Below are positions 7,049 through 15,031 of a stretch of 25,448 nucleotides of DNA, piece after piece. The stretch is from DATJPR01 sp035506295 (GTDB lineage: Bacteria; Bacteroidota; Ignavibacteria; UBA10030; UBA6906), in the NCBI GenBank assembly GCA_035506295.1, contig DATJPR010000208.1, positions 1 to 25,448 of the forward strand, written 5' to 3'. The position numbers and the translations under genes are program-made. Each line of letters starts with the position of its first letter. Positions within the stretch are counted from its first letter, which is position 1. Below the pieces are notes generated by a model. The model was given only the letters and a program-made list of their open reading frames with translations. It was not told the origin of the DNA and made no database searches.

Positions 7049-7249
7049 TTGGAAAAAGGAACAGTCAAATGGTTCAACGAAGCAAAAGGCTTCGGTTTTA
7101 TTACGCGTGAGACGGGCGAAGAAATTTTCGTCCATTTCAAGGAGATCGTGGGAAACGGGTTCAAGACCCTCAAGGAGACCGACAAGGTCGAATTTGAGGT
7201 GGTGAGCGGACCGAAGGGACTGCAGGCCAGGGGTGTCTCGAAGATATAA
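7049..7249 (+). CDS. csp: Cold-shock domain protein (CspA family)
   Basis: The 66-residue protein is a complete single cold-shock domain, an OB-fold that binds single-stranded RNA and DNA and melts RNA structure. It begins KGTVKWFNEAKGFGFI, which includes the RNP1 motif (KGFGFI, about 13-18), and has RNP2 as IFVHF (about 26-30). The start is a TTG with a strong AAGGAG seven bases upstream; no ATG is available in this position. The gene stands alone, with a terminator-bearing leader before it and a strong bidirectional terminator after it. Csp genes are often controlled through their leaders, which fits the structured region here, but whether it responds to temperature cannot be read from the sequence. 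Confidence 0.95.
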   Translation: MEKGTVKWFNEAKGFGFITRETGEEIFVHFKEIVGNGFKTLKETDKVEFEVVSGPKGLQARGVSKI

Positions 7250-7273
7250 TCTTCGACCTGCGCGTGAAACGAG

Positions 7274-7308
7274 AAAGCCCCACTCGATTGCGATCGGGTG
7301 GGGCTTTT
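7274..7308. terminator. Bidirectional terminator between the cold-shock gene and secG
   Basis: AAAGCCCCAC (7274-7283) pairs with GTGGGGCTTT (7298-7307), extended by further pairs around a small loop, and ends in a T run on the plus strand. On the minus strand the stem is also followed by T-rich sequence. It sits 25 bases after the cold-shock stop and 28 bases past the secG stop. Confidence 0.85.
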
Positions 7309-7335
7309 CCTATTCAGCCGCCAGGCGAGACCTGG

Positions 7336-7701
7336 TTAACGGCCGTTTGCCGGCGGTGGAGCAGTTTGCGCTGGCGCTCCCTGTGCAGGTTCAGAGGTCG
7401 GCGGTAGTTGCGGCGTCACTGCCCCGTGAGAAGGAGTTCCGCGCTGCAAAACGCTCTGCGCGTTCCCGGAACGGGGCAGGAAGAAAATGTTTGTGACCAG
7501 CGCGAGAATGATGAAGAGTGCAGCAAGGACCTGCGTTCCACGTATCAGGAAGTCGGCCGTCCGACGCACCCCAAAGACCATCCCCACATTCCCTCCACCA
7601 AACGTTCCCGCAAGTCCTCCTCCCTTGCTTGACTGCATCAGGATGACGAGGATGAGGAGGATACTGACAATGAGTTCGAGAACGATCAGGAATGTGAACA
7701 T
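7336..7701 (-). CDS. secG: Protein-export membrane protein SecG
   Basis: The 121-residue protein is the small non-essential subunit of the SecYEG translocon and helps cycle SecA during export. It shows the family layout: a first membrane helix (about 3-22, LIVLELIVSILLILVILMQ), the conserved loop SSKGGGLAGTFGGG (about 24-37), and a second helix (about 53-74). A proline/alanine-rich cytoplasmic tail follows (about 93-121) and is a little longer than usual. I chose the ATG at 7701 because SecG proteins start immediately before helix 1; an upstream extension to 7827 would run through promoter sequence and add 42 unrelated residues. It lies downstream of ribE but has its own promoter-like site (7744-7772) and converges with the cold-shock gene. 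Confidence 0.93.
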   Translation of the reverse strand: MFTFLIVLELIVSILLILVILMQSSKGGGLAGTFGGGNVGMVFGVRRTADFLIRGTQVLAALFIILALVTNIFFLPRSGNAQSVLQRGTPSHGAVTPQLPPTSEPAQGAPAQTAPPPANGR

Positions 7702-7743
7702 GCGCTTTCCATGAGTCTGGCGATGAATGACCTTCAGTATTGT

Positions 7744-7772
7744 AATATACGGAGAGACCCAAAATGAATCAA
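7744..7772 (-). promoter_or_regulatory. Putative promoter of secG
   Basis: On the minus strand TTGATT (complement of 7767-7772) and TATATT (complement of 7744-7749) are separated by 17 bases, close to the general sigma-70 pattern and equally to TTG-N20-TAnnTT. The predicted start is about 35 bases before the secG ATG. Confidence 0.55.
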
Positions 7773-7809
7773 GACCACCACCTCTTTTACTGTCGGCCCA
7801 TCCCCTTCT

Positions 7810-7844
7810 CCATTGACTACCGTCCATTTCCCATTGTCGATTGA
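7810..7844. repeat. Degenerate 7-base-period tandem repeat between ribE and secG
   Basis: Five consecutive heptamers can be read: CCATTGA, CTACCGT, CCATTTC, CCATTGT, CGATTGA. It ends 4 bases before the ribE stop. A pyrimidine-rich tract of related appearance (7862-7935) continues inside the end of ribE. Similar heptamer arrays occur either side of ccmF. Confidence 0.6.
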
Positions 7845-7848
7845 GATT

Positions 7849-8517
7849 TTATCCATCATAGCCCCATCTATTCATCTTCTCCCACGTCACCCCTTCTCCC
7901 CCTTTCCCGGTCTCCCCTTCTCCCGTCCGTTCCTTCCCGAGAAGGCTCTCCACGTACTTCCCGAGCACGTCAAACTCGAGATTGACCTTCGTTCCTACGG
8001 CGACAGAGTCGAGTGTCGTGGCTTCGAGGGTGTGCGGTATGATCGAAACACTGAACGTGTCCCCGTCCACCGAGGCGATCGTCAAACTGATACCATTGAC
8101 GGCGATGGACCCCACAGGGATCACATACCGGCCGAACCTTGAAGGAAACGCGATCCTTATCAGCTTGCTGCTCTCTCTCGGCTCGATCGCCATGACCGAT
8201 CCGACACAGTCGACATGTCCGAGGACGACGTGTCCGCCCAGGCGATCGGAGAGTCGCATCGGCAGCTCGAGGTTGACCGATGAACCCCCCTTCAACTCCC
8301 CGAGCGTTGTTTTCGCAAGGGTCTCCTCCACCGCGACAACGGTGAAACGGTTCTTCGACCGTCGGACCACCGTCTGACATGCGCCGCTAAGGCTGACGCT
8401 GTCGCCGACCTTGAGTTCGCCAGACGACGCAGGCGCCTGCACGGTCAGCGTAACTCCGCCACCGCTCCGTTCTGCTGCAATGATCTTGCCGACTTCTGTG
8501 ATGATGCCAGTGAACAT
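7849..8517 (-). CDS. ribE: Riboflavin synthase, alpha chain
   Basis: The 222-residue protein converts two molecules of 6,7-dimethyl-8-ribityllumazine into riboflavin and the pyrimidine precursor, the last step of riboflavin synthesis. The start MFTGIITEVGKI is canonical. Two lumazine-binding barrels follow (about 1-95 and 96-190), with the duplicated motifs SLSGACQTVV and AVNGISLTI, and ETLAKTTLG and HTLEATTLD. The final 27 or so residues, rich in Gly, Glu and Lys, are not part of the family and come from a pyrimidine-rich repeat in the DNA. It starts 5 bases after the ribD stop, so the two are cotranscribed. The first motif has GACQTV instead of the more usual GVCLTV. An upstream extension to 8715 overlaps ribD and was rejected. 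Confidence 0.95.
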   Translation of the reverse strand: MFTGIITEVGKIIAAERSGGGVTLTVQAPASSGELKVGDSVSLSGACQTVVRRSKNRFTVVAVEETLAKTTLGELKGGSSVNLELPMRLSDRLGGHVVLGHVDCVGSVMAIEPRESSKLIRIAFPSRFGRYVIPVGSIAVNGISLTIASVDGDTFSVSIIPHTLEATTLDSVAVGTKVNLEFDVLGKYVESLLGKERTGEGETGKGGEGVTWEKMNRWGYDG

Positions 8518-8522
8518 TGTGC

Positions 8523-9668
8523 TTAACCTTTCCAGACTCCAATGACCCGCGGATCGTATTTCTCCCGGAACGCCCGCAGTAGCACGTCCGGCCCGACTTG
8601 CATTGCCGTCAGAACACCGAGATGCTGTTCCTTCGGTCTGAACACGGGCGCCACCGCGCCACCGAATGCCGGCATGCCGCTCCCGACGACACTCGGTGCG
8701 ACAAAGAGGCTCCACTCGTCCACGAGCGACGATCCCGCAAATTGGCGGAAGAGATCTCCGCCGCCTTCGACGAGAATCGACCGCATCCCGCCTTCAAAGA
8801 GCACCTGCACAAGCTCGTCGAGCGCGATCCGTGAACCCCTGGCCGGGATCGCAAACAGTTCCACTCCTTGACGTGCCAGGGAGCGAACCAGCGAGCGGTG
8901 ACGTTCGATGGCGTGTGCCGTGGTGCAGACGATGACCCTCCGCCGATTGGCCCGGGGGAATTGTAGCTCTCTGGACGTCAGCGTCAACGACCCGTCAAGG
9001 ACGACGACGTGAGGATCCCGCCCCCGCACATGTCTCACGGTGATCGACGGCCGGTCGAGATGCACGGTGGCTGCTCCGACCAGGACTGCATCGTGCGTTG
9101 TCCTCCAACGGTGCACCAGACGGCGTGACGCCGGCGAGCTGATCCACCGCTTCGCGCCCCCGGCGATCTTCCCGTCAAGCGACAGCGCAATCTTGACGTG
9201 AACGTACGGCCTTCCTTCGGTAATGTGCGTGAAGAACTGCCGGTTGAAAAATCGCGCCTCCTCCTCCAGTACTCCCACCGTGACGGCGATCCCTGCCGAG
9301 GTGAGCATGCGGATCCCGCGCCCATGAACCAGAGGGTTGGGATCCTTTGTCGCAATCACGACCCGACTCACACCCGCCTTGATGAGTGCCGGCGCACAGG
9401 GAGGCGTCTGTCCCTGGTGAGAACAGGGCTCAAGACTGACATACATCGTACCGCCCCGGGGATCCTCGCGGCATGACCGGAGACATTCCTGTTCGGCATG
9501 AGGCGCGCCATACCGCCTGTGCCATCCCTGCCCGATGATCCGTCCTCGCTTCACCATGATTGCCCCGACCATCGGATTCGGGCTTGTCAATCCCGCCCCA
9601 CGCGATGCGAGTTCGAGACAGGTCCGCATCATGGCGTGATCGTGATCGCTCTGTTGACCCTGCTTCAT
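8523..9668 (-). CDS. ribD: Bifunctional riboflavin biosynthesis deaminase/reductase RibD
   Basis: The 381-residue protein carries out the second and third steps of riboflavin synthesis, deaminating the pyrimidinone ring and reducing the ribose side chain with NADPH. The N-terminal deaminase domain (about 10-150) has the zinc motif His57-Ala-Glu59 and Cys82 (PCSHQGQTPPC) with Cys91. The C-terminal reductase domain (about 157-370) shows HVKIALSLDGKIA, the substrate loop WISSPASRRLVHRWR, DAVLVGAATV, and VEGGGDLF. Length is normal. Its ATG overlaps the stop of the sensor kinase gene in ATGA, so translation is probably coupled. No FMN riboswitch was seen in front of it, consistent with its being internal to an operon. 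Confidence 0.96.
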   Translation of the reverse strand: MKQGQQSDHDHAMMRTCLELASRGAGLTSPNPMVGAIMVKRGRIIGQGWHRRYGAPHAEQECLRSCREDPRGGTMYVSLEPCSHQGQTPPCAPALIKAGVSRVVIATKDPNPLVHGRGIRMLTSAGIAVTVGVLEEEARFFNRQFFTHITEGRPYVHVKIALSLDGKIAGGAKRWISSPASRRLVHRWRTTHDAVLVGAATVHLDRPSITVRHVRGRDPHVVVLDGSLTLTSRELQFPRANRRRVIVCTTAHAIERHRSLVRSLARQGVELFAIPARGSRIALDELVQVLFEGGMRSILVEGGGDLFRQFAGSSLVDEWSLFVAPSVVGSGMPAFGGAVAPVFRPKEQHLGVLTAMQVGPDVLLRAFREKYDPRVIGVWKG

Positions 9669-11104
9669 TGTTTGAGCCAGAACTTAAACGTCGACCCGCT
9701 CCCCACCTGACTTTCGACGCTCACGGCGCTCCCATGCGCCTCAACGATGTGCTTCACGATGGCCAGGCCAAGACCCGTTCCCCCAACTTCGCGTGAGCGG
9801 TCTTTATCGACACGATAGAATCGCTCGAAGATCCTCGGGATATGCTCCGCCGCGATCCCGGACCCGGTGTCTTCCACCCACACTTCGATCTTTGCATCGA
9901 CGGCCTTTGCGCCGCACACGATCCTCCCGCCGGGATCGGTGTATTTGATGGCGTTGTCGATGAGGTTTGTCAACGCCTGTTTTAGCCGTTCGCGATCGCC
10001 GAACGCCGTCACCCCCGCTGGAACATCAACACTCGTCTCAAGCGACAGCGACTTCCGTTTCGCGTTCTCGGCCATTTCCTCGACGGCCCCGTTGATCAGC
10101 TCCCGCACATCGAAATACCGGAAGCTCATCTTCATGTCGCCCGATTCGATCCTCGAGATCTCGATCAGGTCGTCGAGCAACGTGCTCAGGCGGCCAGCGT
10201 GTTTATGCGCCTTCTCGAGGAACTCACGGTTCACGGATGGATCGTCGACCGCGCCGTCGAGCAGGGTTTCGATGAAGCCCTGGATCGAAAAGATGGGCGT
10301 TCGAAGCTCATGGGAGACATTGCCCAGGAACTCCGTCCGGACGCGTTCGAGGCGGCGGAGCTGCGCGATATCGCTGGAGAGTTTTCCCGCAAGATCGTTG
10401 ATCGCGCGTGCCAGCGTGCCGAACTCGTCATCGGACCTGACATCGATCCGCTGCTGCAAATCGCCGTCGCGGATGTGCACCGCCGTGGCGGCCATCTTCA
10501 GGATCGGACGCGTGACGCGTCTCGATACTTGGAAACTGAGGATGATGTTGACCACCAGCGCAAGGAGCCCGACGCTCCAGATGATTGCCTGAACCCGGCT
10601 ATCGATGGCTTTGATGGCATTCAGCCGGATCGCCGTCCGCACGAAGCCGGAATCGAGCATGCCGAGTCGAGCACCGGTCAGCATCTTCGCCGCGTAGAGG
10701 AGATCCTCCTTCAGCGTCACACTGTGGCGGCGATCGATTCCGACATCGGCCGTCCGGGCTTCCATCACTTCCGGCCTGCGACCGTGGTTCTCGAGGCGTG
10801 CGAGAGAATCGCGTGTCACATCCGAGTCGAAGACCACGACGCCGTCCCTCCGGATCAACGTCAGACGCAGGTCGAGTGTCCTCGCCAGGTGCACCAGTTC
10901 CTCATCGCGCGCGCCGGTTGTATCGACCTCGAGTCGACCGGTCTCGAAAAGAGACCACAGGGCGTTCGTCTGCTGTCCCAGGCTCGTGAGGGATCGATCG
11001 TCGAGATAGGCGTTGATCTGCGTGGAGGCGAGTATGCTCAGCACAACGATGGTGCCGATGGTCAGGAACAGGTATGATGCCGTGATCTTTGTTCTGATGG
11101 TCAT
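9665..11104 (-). CDS. Membrane sensor histidine kinase, PhoR-like
   Basis: This 479-residue kinase has two membrane helices (about 8-30 and 173-193) enclosing a periplasmic sensor region of about 140 residues. A HAMP linker follows (about 195-248), then the dimerisation/phosphoacceptor domain with His265 in NVSHELRTPIFS. The ATP-binding domain has an N box (NLIDNAIKYTD), G1 (VEDTGSGI), F box (FERFYRVD) and G2 (GGTGLGLAIVKHI). These features place it near the PhoR/PhoB class, which senses envelope or phosphate status; the signal is unknown. It starts 21 bases after its partner response regulator and its stop overlaps the ribD start. An AAGG precedes the ATG. Confidence 0.93.
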   Translation of the reverse strand: MTIRTKITASYLFLTIGTIVVLSILASTQINAYLDDRSLTSLGQQTNALWSLFETGRLEVDTTGARDEELVHLARTLDLRLTLIRRDGVVVFDSDVTRDSLARLENHGRRPEVMEARTADVGIDRRHSVTLKEDLLYAAKMLTGARLGMLDSGFVRTAIRLNAIKAIDSRVQAIIWSVGLLALVVNIILSFQVSRRVTRPILKMAATAVHIRDGDLQQRIDVRSDDEFGTLARAINDLAGKLSSDIAQLRRLERVRTEFLGNVSHELRTPIFSIQGFIETLLDGAVDDPSVNREFLEKAHKHAGRLSTLLDDLIEISRIESGDMKMSFRYFDVRELINGAVEEMAENAKRKSLSLETSVDVPAGVTAFGDRERLKQALTNLIDNAIKYTDPGGRIVCGAKAVDAKIEVWVEDTGSGIAAEHIPRIFERFYRVDKDRSREVGGTGLGLAIVKHIVEAHGSAVSVESQVGSGSTFKFWLKQ

Positions 11105-11125
11105 ACGAGACCTTGGGCAGTGGGG

Positions 11126-11809
11126 TCAGGGGCGATACCGGTACCCGACGCCTTTGATCGTCTCGATCGCGGCGGCATCATCCCCGAGTTTTTCGCGGAT
11201 CTTGCGGATATGCACATCGACCGTCCGGTCGACGACGACGACGTCGCTCCCCCAGATCAAATTGAGGAGCGTTTCGCGGGAATAGACTTTTCCAGGGTTT
11301 CCTGCGAGGAGGGCAATCAACTCGAATTCTTTGCGCGGGAAGAACACCTCCTTCTTCCCGATGGTCACCGTGTACGTGGAACGGTTGATTTCCAGCCTGT
11401 TGACCTTGATGACTCCTTCGTCGGCCGCCTCGCCATGCGGCGATTCGTACCGTCGGAATATCGCCTTCACGCGTGCGACCAGCTTCCGCGGGCTTATCGG
11501 CTTCTGAATATAGTCGTCCGCCCCGAGTTCAAGACCGACCACCTCGTCGATCTCCCCCGCCTTCGCGGTGAGAAAAATGACGGGGATGCGCCCGGTCTTC
11601 GGGTCCGCCTTCAATCGCCTGCACGCCTCGAAGCCGTCCATCACCGGCATCATCAAATCAAGAATCACGAGGTCGGACCCCGGCGCCTTCTCCAACGCCT
11701 GCTGGCCGTTGTGCGCGACCCCCACCTCGTACCCTTCTTTCGTCAAATTGTACCGGATCAAATCGACGATATCGCGCTCATCATCGACCACGAGGACGCG
11801 TTTTTTCAT
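11126..11809 (-). CDS. OmpR/PhoB-family response regulator
   Basis: The 227-residue transcription factor has an N-terminal receiver domain (about 1-120) with Asp9/Asp10, phospho-acceptor Asp51 (VILDLMMP), Thr81 and Lys103. A C-terminal winged helix follows (about 130-227), recognisable from FPRKEFELIALLAGNPGKVYSR, DRTVDVHIRKIREKLG and the final IKGVGYRYRP. All key receiver residues are present, in contrast to the NarL-type regulator elsewhere in this window. Its cognate kinase is encoded immediately downstream. The ATG overlaps the preceding oxidoreductase stop in ATGA and has AAGG four bases upstream. A PhoB-like role in phosphate or envelope response is likely by similarity but not shown by the sequence. 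Confidence 0.93.
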   Translation of the reverse strand: MKKRVLVVDDERDIVDLIRYNLTKEGYEVGVAHNGQQALEKAPGSDLVILDLMMPVMDGFEACRRLKADPKTGRIPVIFLTAKAGEIDEVVGLELGADDYIQKPISPRKLVARVKAIFRRYESPHGEAADEGVIKVNRLEINRSTYTVTIGKKEVFFPRKEFELIALLAGNPGKVYSRETLLNLIWGSDVVVVDRTVDVHIRKIREKLGDDAAAIETIKGVGYRYRP

Positions 11810-12831
11810 GAGGCCTTCTCGCCGGGATCGGCAACGCTGATCTCTTTCCCGAGACGCCCTGAGCGATACACGGCGTCAACGACCTTCATCCGCTGCACCG
11901 CCTCCTCGACCGTGGAGATGACCGAGTGCTTGCGCTGCACGGCTCCGAGGAAATGCCGGAGCTCGTTCTCGTACGACTTGCGGAAGTTCGCCTGCCGGTT
12001 CTCGATTTTCGCGGGCGCGACATTGACGAGATTACCGTGAAGCGGCTTGATGATCCGGAGCGGCTGGAGGCTTGCCGTTCCTTCTCCACCGAAGAAGAAT
12101 CCGTAGTACACATCGTCTTCGACGGTCATCGACCAGCTCACCTCGATCATGATCGACGATCCACCCGCGAGCGTCAGCGTCGCAAGAGCGGTATCCTCGA
12201 CGCCTTTCGTGCGGTGATGGTACAGGTGGGAGCCGACACGGACAACCTGGGGGTATCCGAGAAGCCACAGCGCAAGGTCGAGCATCACGATCCCGAGGTC
12301 AATGAACACGCCTCCGCCCGACTTGTCCGCGTTCAGGTACCACGATGCATCGCGAGGGCTCTTCCGCAACCACCCGGTGCGGGCATACGTCACCTTTCCA
12401 AGTTCCTTCCCTTCCAGGAAGCTTTTCAGAATCATGGTGTCGGGTCGGAACCGGTGATTCATGCCGACCATGACCGCCTGCTTGTGCGAGCGCACCACCT
12501 CCGCGATGGCGGCCGCTTCGCTGGAATGCCGGGCGATCGGTTTCTCAATGAGAACGTCGACACCGGCTTCGATGGCTGCAATCGCCAGAGTCTTGTGCGC
12601 GTCGGTTGAAGAGCAGATGACAACCGCCTTCAGCTCTTCCTCCTTCAGCATGGCGGAGATGTCGGCGTAGGTGCGCGGGACGCCGAATTTCTCCGCCACA
12701 AGGCGCGCCTTCGGTCGATCACGGTCGCAGAGCGCAACCACCTCGACATCCGGAAACTTCAGCAGAATCGGAAGATGAATCACCTGCGCTACCCAGCCCA
12801 CACCGACGACACCGATGCGAACTCGCTCCAT
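11806..12831 (-). CDS. Gfo/Idh/MocA-family NAD(P)-dependent oxidoreductase
   Basis: The 341-residue protein begins with a Rossmann nucleotide-binding motif (GVVGVGWVAQ, about 7-16) and carries the family Glu-Lys-Pro motif at 96-98 (LIEKPIA). The C-terminal half (about 125-330) is the alpha/beta substrate domain, including GMNHRFRPD and the GGGVFIDLGIVMLDL segment where the catalytic His/Asp region of relatives lies. Members oxidise or reduce sugars and cyclitols; the substrate cannot be told. Its ATG shares one base with the dxs stop (TAATG), and it overlaps the response regulator by 4 bases, so it is translated within the cluster. No sugar-metabolism genes are adjacent. Confidence 0.92.
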   Translation of the reverse strand: MERVRIGVVGVGWVAQVIHLPILLKFPDVEVVALCDRDRPKARLVAEKFGVPRTYADISAMLKEEELKAVVICSSTDAHKTLAIAAIEAGVDVLIEKPIARHSSEAAAIAEVVRSHKQAVMVGMNHRFRPDTMILKSFLEGKELGKVTYARTGWLRKSPRDASWYLNADKSGGGVFIDLGIVMLDLALWLLGYPQVVRVGSHLYHHRTKGVEDTALATLTLAGGSSIMIEVSWSMTVEDDVYYGFFFGGEGTASLQPLRIIKPLHGNLVNVAPAKIENRQANFRKSYENELRHFLGAVQRKHSVISTVEEAVQRMKVVDAVYRSGRLGKEISVADPGEKAS

Positions 12832-14771
12832 TAAGGCACCAGGGATGAATGAGATGAGGAAGATGGGGAGACCGGACGAATGTCGCCATGGAGGAAGTCC
12901 CTGATCACGGCAGCAACACCTGCGGGATCCAGGCGAAGCTCGGCATATAATTCAGCGGGCGTTCCATGACCGATGAACCGATCGGGAATGCCGTGGGCCA
13001 TGACGGAGACGCCTGGTTCCTTGCCCGCGAGATATTCCAGGATGGCGCTGCCGAAACCTCCGACAATGCTGTTGTCCTCGAGCGTGACGACGTGCGCGAT
13101 GCGAGAGGTCACCTCGTCCAGAAGCTCCGTGTCGATCGGCTTGACGAACCTCATATTGACGACCTCGCACGAGATCCCCTCTCCCTCAAGGAGTGTCGCC
13201 GCCTTGCTCGCAACGTCCACCATGATCCCGACGGCGAGCAGTGCGATATCGGCGCCCTTCCGAAGCGTCTCGCCTTTCCCGATCGGGATCAGATCGAATC
13301 CTTCTTTGCGGGGCAGCCCGAGACAATTGCCCCGCGGATAGCGCAACGCGATCGGTCCGTCCTTGTGTTTCGTCGCCGTGAAGAGCATATCGCGAAGCTC
13401 GTTCTCGTCTTTCGGCGCCATGACGGTCATGCCCGGGATCATCCGGAGATAGCTGAGATCGAACGCGCCGTGGTGCGTCGGTCCGTCGGCGCCGACCAAG
13501 CCGCCTCGGTCGAGCGCGAACACCACATGGAGATGCTGGAGAGCGACGTCGTGAATGATCTGATCGAATGCGCGCTGCAGGAATGTGGAATAGATCGCGA
13601 CAACGGGCGTGCATCCCTGCGTCGCAAGGCCTGCGGCAAAGGTGACGCCGTGCTGCTCCGCGATCCCGACGTCGTAGAACCGTTCGGGCATCGATCGCTG
13701 CAGGCTATCGAGCCCGGTACCGTCCGGCATCGCCGCGGTGATCCCCACGATGGTCGGGTCGTTCGCCGCAAGCTCTGTCAGCGCCTCGCCGAAGATCCTT
13801 GTGTAGGACGGCGGTCCACTCGATTTCTTGAGCGCAACGCCGGTGTCCTTGTCGAAGGGCGTGACCCCGTGGAAGTTCTGCGCGTCCTGTTCCGCGGGCG
13901 CGTATCCTTTCCCCTTCTGGGTGCTGACATGAATGAGGATCGGTCCGCCGTAGTCCTTGACCTCCTGAAAGATCTGGACCAGGTGCTGGATATTGTGTCC
14001 GTTGATGGGGCCGAAATAGCGGAACCCCAACGCTTCGAAGAGAATGCCTGGGGTGACAATGACCTTGATCCCTTCTTCCAGGCGCGCGGCCGCTTTCCGG
14101 ATCCTGTCGCCGATACTATCGAGTCTCCCCGCCAGCTCGTAGATGTTTTTCTTGACACGGTTGTAACCCGGGTTGGCAATCAGTCCGGTGAAGTAGTTGG
14201 AGATCGCCCAGACATTCCCCGCGATCGACATGTTGTTGTCGTTCAGGATGACGATCATGTTCTTTTTGAGAAGGCCGGCATTATTCATGCCTTCGTAGAC
14301 CATGCCGCCGGTCATCGAGCCGTCGCCGACGATGGCAACGACCTTGTACTTTTCGTTGTTGCGATCGCGCGCAGCGACCATGCCCAGCGCGGCCGAGATA
14401 GCGGTGCTGGCGTGTCCCGCGCCGAAGGTGTCGTATTCGCTCTCCGATCGTTTGAGGAACCCGCTGAGCCCGTTGCGCTGGCGAATGGTGGCGAACCGGT
14501 CCTTCCTTCCTGTCAGTATCTTGTGGGGATAGGCTTGATGCCCAACGTCCCAGACGAGTTTGTCGTACGGGGTATTAAACACATAGTGCAGCGCAACGGT
14601 GAGCTCCACGGCACCGAGGCCCGCCCCGAGGTGTCCCCCTGTTTTCGAGACGACTTCAATCAGATATTCGCGTACGTCGTTTGCCAGCAGCCGGAGATCG
14701 GCCAGCGTGAAATCCCGAAAGTCCGCCGGAACATTCACCCGGTCGAGATAGGTATACGTCTTATCACTCAT
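12831..14771 (-). CDS. dxs: 1-deoxy-D-xylulose-5-phosphate synthase
   Basis: The 646-residue thiamine-diphosphate enzyme condenses pyruvate with glyceraldehyde 3-phosphate, the first step of the non-mevalonate isoprenoid pathway. The N-terminal ThDP domain has GGHLGAGLG (about 45-53), DVGHQAYPHKIL and the ThDP motif GDGSMTGG running to NDNNMS. The transketolase-like domain has DVGIAEQHGVTFAAG and DRGGLVGADGPTHHGAFD, and the C-terminal domain has VTLEDNSIVGGFGSA. Length is normal. The last dozen residues are serine-rich and unconserved and coincide with a purine-rich low-complexity stretch on the plus strand. Its start lies inside the end of xseB (8-base overlap) with no clear Shine-Dalgarno sequence, so translation is probably coupled. 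Confidence 0.97.
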   Translation of the reverse strand: MSDKTYTYLDRVNVPADFRDFTLADLRLLANDVREYLIEVVSKTGGHLGAGLGAVELTVALHYVFNTPYDKLVWDVGHQAYPHKILTGRKDRFATIRQRNGLSGFLKRSESEYDTFGAGHASTAISAALGMVAARDRNNEKYKVVAIVGDGSMTGGMVYEGMNNAGLLKKNMIVILNDNNMSIAGNVWAISNYFTGLIANPGYNRVKKNIYELAGRLDSIGDRIRKAAARLEEGIKVIVTPGILFEALGFRYFGPINGHNIQHLVQIFQEVKDYGGPILIHVSTQKGKGYAPAEQDAQNFHGVTPFDKDTGVALKKSSGPPSYTRIFGEALTELAANDPTIVGITAAMPDGTGLDSLQRSMPERFYDVGIAEQHGVTFAAGLATQGCTPVVAIYSTFLQRAFDQIIHDVALQHLHVVFALDRGGLVGADGPTHHGAFDLSYLRMIPGMTVMAPKDENELRDMLFTATKHKDGPIALRYPRGNCLGLPRKEGFDLIPIGKGETLRKGADIALLAVGIMVDVASKAATLLEGEGISCEVVNMRFVKPIDTELLDEVTSRIAHVVTLEDNSIVGGFGSAILEYLAGKEPGVSVMAHGIPDRFIGHGTPAELYAELRLDPAGVAAVIRDFLHGDIRPVSPSSSSHSSLVP

Positions 14772-15021
14772 TCGGTAGATCCGCAGTATCGTCGATGATT
14801 TTCAGCGTGCCCGCCAGGTCTTTCTCCAGACGTTTCACGGTCAACGAGGCCTGCTGCAGGCGCTCCGCGCATGAGCGCGTCAGTGTCAGCCCTTCCTCAT
14901 AGAGCGCCAGCGATTCCTCAAGGGGAAGCTTCCCTTCCTGAAGGATGTCGGCGATCTCTTCCAGCCTGTGCAACCCATCTTCGATCGAAGAGGCCTGCTC
15001 ACTCTTTTTCTTTGTCGCCAT
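14764..15021 (-). CDS. xseB: Exodeoxyribonuclease VII small subunit
   Basis: The 85-residue helical protein is the small subunit of exonuclease VII, which degrades single-stranded DNA in repair. The family signature is clear: SIEDGLHRLEEIADILQEGKLPLEESLALYEEG, with a coiled-coil-forming second half (LTRSCAERLQQASLTVKRLE) (shown in parts, residues about 12-68). I chose the ATG at 15021, which lies 10 bases after the xseA stop and gives the normal length; a start at 15216 would overlap xseA and add 65 unrelated residues. The acidic C-terminus overlaps the dxs start by 8 bases. Confidence 0.94.
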   Translation of the reverse strand: MATKKKSEQASSIEDGLHRLEEIADILQEGKLPLEESLALYEEGLTLTRSCAERLQQASLTVKRLEKDLAGTLKIIDDTADLPNE

Positions 15022-15031
15022 GCGTGCTCTC

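Noticed and set aside
7702..7827. 42-residue N-terminal extension of SecG
   Set aside because: It is encoded by promoter and intergenic sequence and would displace the first membrane helix from its normal position.
8518..8715. N-terminal extension of riboflavin synthase
   Set aside because: It overlaps ribD and precedes the canonical MFTGII start.
12966..14798. A 610-codon open frame antisense to dxs
   Set aside because: It is a shadow of the GC-rich third positions of dxs, has no family features, and dxs is intact and certain.
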